Source: an uncultured Verrucomicrobiota bacterium
Lineage (GTDB): Bacteria; Verrucomicrobiota; Verrucomicrobiia; Opitutales; Opitutaceae
Direction: 5' to 3'
NCBI GenBank assembly: GCA_903919625.1
Contig: CAIXIZ010000239.1
Span: forward strand, 1 to 5,833
DNA: 5,833 nt
Shown: positions 5,685 through 5,833 of the stretch, one piece after another
How the letters are laid out: every line of letters starts with the position of its first letter
Position numbering within the stretch: position 1 is the first letter of the stretch
Program-made: the position numbers and the translations under genes
The notes under the pieces: generated by a model
Database searches by the model: none
Seen by the model: only the letters and a program-made list of their open reading frames with translations
Told to the model about the DNA's origin: nothing

Positions 5685-5833
5685 TCAGGAAGTTTGGGCC
5701 GCTTTAATCGCCAGCAGGTCTTTCATGACGCCGGAGAGGTCGGCGGTTTTGCTCATGCCGCCGAGTGAATCGTGGAGCCGGCGGTAGAGCGCATAGAGCT
5801 GGTGATAGACCTGCTGGTTCTTTGCCTTCGGGC
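5685..5833 (-). CDS. araB: L-ribulokinase, C-terminal end (partial)
   Basis: The right edge of the window cuts this gene; 48 full codons and a TGA at 5687-5685 remain. The tail reads KNQQVYHQLYALYRRLHDSL and ends DLLAIKAAQTS. The YxxLYxxYRRLHDS pattern is typical of the C-terminal helix of ribulokinase and related FGGY-family sugar kinases. AraB phosphorylates L-ribulose to L-ribulose-5-phosphate, the step between AraA and AraD, and its position directly upstream of araA on the same strand fits an araB-araA-araD order. The catalytic parts lie outside the window, so another FGGY kinase cannot be formally excluded, but the context makes AraB by far the best call. The 3' end lies two bases from the repeat element. 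Confidence 0.85.
   Translation of the reverse strand, partial: PKAKNQQVYHQLYALYRRLHDSLGGMSKTADLSGVMKDLLAIKAAQTS

Overview
The window is a GC-rich bacterial stretch. About two thirds of it is an L-arabinose catabolic cluster on the minus strand; the remainder is an unrecognised gene on the plus strand. The high GC content, AraA/AraD/AraB closely resembling the E. coli enzymes, scarce Shine-Dalgarno sites and intergenic repeats built from CACGGAT or CTGAAAG units suggest a Verrucomicrobiota-type genome, perhaps Opitutaceae. That placement is inference from recalled family resemblance and was not tested by any search.

Layout on the plus strand. Positions 1-84 hold the last 27 codons of an unidentified gene. 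A conserved-looking but unrecognised protein follows, with its secure reading frame ending at 1695. Its frame runs back to position 85 with no ATG, GTG or TTG before a TTG at 310. A good ATG with a ribosome-binding site lies at 89, but in another frame, so the 5' end is either frameshifted or starts in an unusual way.

Layout on the minus strand, in transcription order: the araB (ribulokinase) C-terminus enters from the right edge (5833-5685), then araA (L-arabinose isomerase, 5463-3949), araD (L-ribulose-5-phosphate 4-epimerase, 3824-3126) and an MFS sugar-acid/sugar-type symporter (3032-1728). This last gene converges on the plus-strand gene, with 32 bases between the stop codons. Together the genes give a route from L-arabinose uptake (inferred for the transporter) through L-ribulose and L-ribulose-5-phosphate to D-xylulose-5-phosphate. 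No AraC/AraR-type regulator is visible here.

The gaps in the arabinose cluster are the least ordinary part. Each holds a palindromic or repeat structure: a 205-bp element with inverted CACGGAT-rich arms between araB and araA, a CTGAAAG-rich long inverted repeat between araA and araD, and a 19-bp imperfect palindrome between araD and the transporter. araA and araD lack Shine-Dalgarno sequences and have pyrimidine-rich leaders instead. I see no clearly new biological system; the enzymes are textbook and the open questions concern the repeats and the first gene's start.
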